Shown piece by piece: positions 62,484 through 64,000 of a stretch of DNA of 64,000 nt. Each line of letters begins with the position of its first letter. The stretch's first letter is position 1. The notes beneath the pieces are model-generated. The model made no database searches and had not been told where the DNA came from. It was given only the letters and a program-made list of their open reading frames with translations. This DNA is from Oceanobacillus halophilus (GTDB lineage Bacteria; Bacillota; Bacilli; Bacillales; Amphibacillaceae), in NCBI RefSeq assembly GCF_003628505.1, contig NZ_RBZP01000001.1, forward strand, positions 124,001 through 188,000, given 5' to 3'. Position numbers and translations under genes: made by a program.

Positions 62484-62750
62484 ATGGTTCAAATTTTTCA
62501 AATCTTAGATTTAGCACTTAACATATACAGTTGGGGAATCATTATTTATATATTCATGTCATGGTTTCCAGGAGCACGAGAATCTTCATTTGGTGAAATG
62601 TTAGGGAGAATTTGTGAACCCTACTTAGAAGTATTTCGTAAATTTATTCCACCTCTTGGAATGATTGATTTATCTCCTATTATAGCAATTTTTGTTCTGC
62701 ATTTAGCTAGAATGGGGTTATATGAGTTTTTTAGAATGTTCCTATTCTAA
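62484..62750 (+). CDS. ylmG: YggT-family membrane protein YlmG
   Basis: Small integral membrane protein (88 aa) with two hydrophobic helices (about 8-28 and 60-85) and the family loop SWFPGARESSFGEMLGRICEPYLEVFRKFIPPLG (positions 26-59). YggT proteins are linked with division and chloroplast nucleoid distribution; the function in Bacillus is not clear. It starts three bases after sepF with AAAGGATGG inside the sepF end. Confidence 0.92.
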   Translation: MVQIFQILDLALNIYSWGIIIYIFMSWFPGARESSFGEMLGRICEPYLEVFRKFIPPLGMIDLSPIIAIFVLHLARMGLYEFFRMFLF

Positions 62751-62787
62751 TGGAATGATAAATAACAAACAAAAATAGGAGTCTGAA

Positions 62788-63564
62788 ATGGATATTTATC
62801 AGCATTTTCGAAAAGATGAACATAGCTTTATTGATCAGGTTTTATCATGGAAAGAACAGGTTGAAAGGACATTTATACCAAAACTAACAGATTTTCTAGA
62901 TCCGAGGGAACAACAAATTATAGAAATGTTAATTGGTACGAACCATGATGAATTAAAGCTTTATTTCAACGGTGGCGGAGTCCATAGTGAAAGGAAACGT
63001 GCCGTTATTGCACCTCTTTATGAGGAGATTGAGCAAGATACATATCAATTAAGTTTACTCCAGGCGAAGTACCAGGACAAATTTGTAACCCTTGAACATC
63101 GAGATGTGATGGGGGCATTTTTGTCCTTAGGAGTAAAAAGAAAAAAACTGGGAGATATTTTAGTCAAAGATGGCGTCATTCAAATAGTTACAGCTCAAGA
63201 AATAGCTTTTTATGTACTCACCAATCTAAATTCAATTAAGAAAGCTAATATTGAATTTGGGGAAAAACCTTTTACCTCGCTTATTGAGGTGGAAAAAAAC
63301 TGGATAGAGATGGATAAGACTGTTTCTTCATTAAGATTAGATGCTGTATTAAAAGAAATCTATCATATTTCTCGAAAAGATGCAGCAGAATATATAAAAA
63401 GGCAATATGTTAAGGTGAACTTTAAAGTTGTTGAGGAAGCTAAATTTCCTCTACAAGAGGGTGACTTGCTCTCACTCCGAGGAAAAGGACGCAGTAAATT
63501 AGTTAAAATTAATGGTCAAACAAAAAAAGAAAAGTGGAAGCTAACTGTAGCAATACTAAATTAA
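62788..63564 (+). CDS. ylmH: YlmH, S4-domain RNA-binding protein
   Basis: RNA-binding protein (258 aa) with an N-terminal YlmH domain (to about 170) and a C-terminal S4 domain (about 185-250, LRLDAVLKEIYHISRKDAAEYIKRQYVKVNFKVV). It is reported in B. subtilis to act in rescue of stalled ribosomes (peptidyl-tRNA on 50S subunits). AATAGGAG precedes the ATG at 62788. It ends the ylm run, upstream of divIVA. Confidence 0.92.
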   Translation: MDIYQHFRKDEHSFIDQVLSWKEQVERTFIPKLTDFLDPREQQIIEMLIGTNHDELKLYFNGGGVHSERKRAVIAPLYEEIEQDTYQLSLLQAKYQDKFVTLEHRDVMGAFLSLGVKRKKLGDILVKDGVIQIVTAQEIAFYVLTNLNSIKKANIEFGEKPFTSLIEVEKNWIEMDKTVSSLRLDAVLKEIYHISRKDAAEYIKRQYVKVNFKVVEEAKFPLQEGDLLSLRGKGRSKLVKINGQTKKEKWKLTVAILN

Positions 63565-63594
63565 TTCGTTTTTTTTGCAGGAAATAATTTATTT

Positions 63595-63637
63595 TTGTCG
63601 AATAATAGGTATTAATAGCAAATAATGTGATTATAAT
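63595..63637 (+). promoter_or_regulatory. divIVA promoter region with a Spo0A-box match
   Basis: TATAAT at 63632-63637 is a good -10, without a good -35 at 17 bp. TTGTCGAA at 63595-63602 is an exact Spo0A box, placed at about -42 to -49. An exact 8-base match is expected about twice by chance in a window like this, so Spo0A control is only a suggestion. Confidence 0.4.
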
Positions 63638-63657
63638 TTCCTAAGGAGGTGGCCAAT

Positions 63658-64000
63658 GTGCCATTAACACCGCTAGATATTCACAATAAGGAGTTTACAA
63701 AAAGTTTTCGTGGATATGATGAAGATGAAGTGAACGAATTTTTAGATCAGGTAATCAAAGATTATGAATTAGTAATTAGAGAGAAGAAAGACTTACAGGA
63801 AAAAATGACCCAGCTTAATGAGAAATTAGGACATTTTACAAATATTGAAGAAACGTTAAATAAATCTATTTTAGTAGCTCAAGAAACAGCTGAAGATGTG
63901 AAGAATAGTGCTACGAAGGAATCTAAATTAATAATTAAAGAAGCAGAGAAAAATGCAGATCGTATTATTAATGAGGCTTTAAGTAAATCACGACGGATTT
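63658..64000 (+). CDS. divIVA: Cell-pole/septum protein DivIVA, C-terminus cut by window edge
   Basis: Coiled-coil protein that binds negatively curved membrane at septa and poles, placing MinCD and anchoring chromosomes in sporulation. The 114 visible codons start with PLTPLDIHNKEFTKSFRGYDEDEVNEFLDQV, spanning positions 2-32, the membrane-binding DivIVA domain with its conserved F17- and R18-type loop (KSFRGY), then a long heptad coiled coil. The start is GTG 63658, with AAGGAGGT upstream, a near-perfect ribosome site. The frame is open to the window edge. Confidence 0.95.
   Translation, partial: MPLTPLDIHNKEFTKSFRGYDEDEVNEFLDQVIKDYELVIREKKDLQEKMTQLNEKLGHFTNIEETLNKSILVAQETAEDVKNSATKESKLIIKEAEKNADRIINEALSKSRRI

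Noticed and set aside
1-64000. rRNA, tRNA, T-box or other known riboswitch, CRISPR array, IS transposase, prophage
   Set aside because: Looked for by eye on both strands; no cloverleaf, T-box motif, direct-repeat array or transposase-like ORF was found.

Overview
This is AT-rich chromosomal DNA of a spore-forming, Gram-positive member of the Bacillaceae. The spo/sig genes, the meso-DAP-type MurE, a caa3-type cytochrome oxidase, bacillithiol synthesis and near-complete synteny with Bacillus subtilis (speA–ylaN, ftsW–pycA, cta, ylbC–ylbP, dcw cluster, spoIIG, ylm, divIVA) all point this way. The betaine-type transporter and the protein sequences suggest an Oceanobacillus-like halotolerant genus; that assignment is inference. 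No rRNA, tRNA, prophage, IS transposase or CRISPR array was seen.

Layout. 1–2.4 kb: C-terminally cut BCCT transporter and a polysaccharide-deacetylase lipoprotein. 2.4–10.9 kb: an SR1-like dual-function RNA encoding SR1P next to speA, a nitronate monooxygenase, yktB, suhB, and ylaF/H/I/J/L/N with a few unknown small genes. 11–15.6 kb: ftsW and pycA. 16.2–24.2 kb: heme A synthesis and the caa3 oxidase operon (ctaA, ctaBCDEF, ctaG, DUF420). 24.3–37.4 kb: yugN, ylbC-D-E-F-G, rsmD, coaD, ylbJ, ylbL, tmcAL, ylbN, rpmF, an enoyl-CoA hydratase homologue, rsfA and ylbP. 37.6–56.8 kb: DUF3397, bshC and the division/cell-wall cluster mraZ-rsmH-ftsL-pbpB-spoVD-murE-murF-mraY-murD-spoVE-divIB-ftsA-ftsZ. 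57.4–64 kb: spoIIGA-sigE-sigG, ylmC-D-E-sepF-ylmG-ylmH and the start of divIVA.

The genes combine four programmes: peptidoglycan precursor synthesis and septation (mur, fts, divIB, sepF, divIVA), the switch of this machinery to sporulation (spoVD, spoVE, spoIIGA, sigE, sigG, rsfA, ylbJ), aerobic respiration (cta) with anaplerosis (pycA), and rRNA/tRNA/ribosome maintenance (rsmD, rsmH, rpmF, ylbN, tmcAL).

The most informative non-coding signals are: a family of at least eight dispersed palindromic intergenic elements with shared ends, including a 123-bp stretch that is identical in two inverted copies; a sigG leader in which the Shine-Dalgarno is paired with an upstream anti-SD that the forespore promoter leaves out of its own transcript; a consensus SigH promoter before ftsAZ; Spo0A-like boxes and a 21-bp-spaced promoter before spoIIGA; phased GTGG repeats before mraZ; and a 32-bp perfect palindrome in the murE leader. 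Compared with B. subtilis, typA, phoH, murG, murB, ylxW, ylxX and sbp are missing from their usual places, and murF has joined the dcw cluster.
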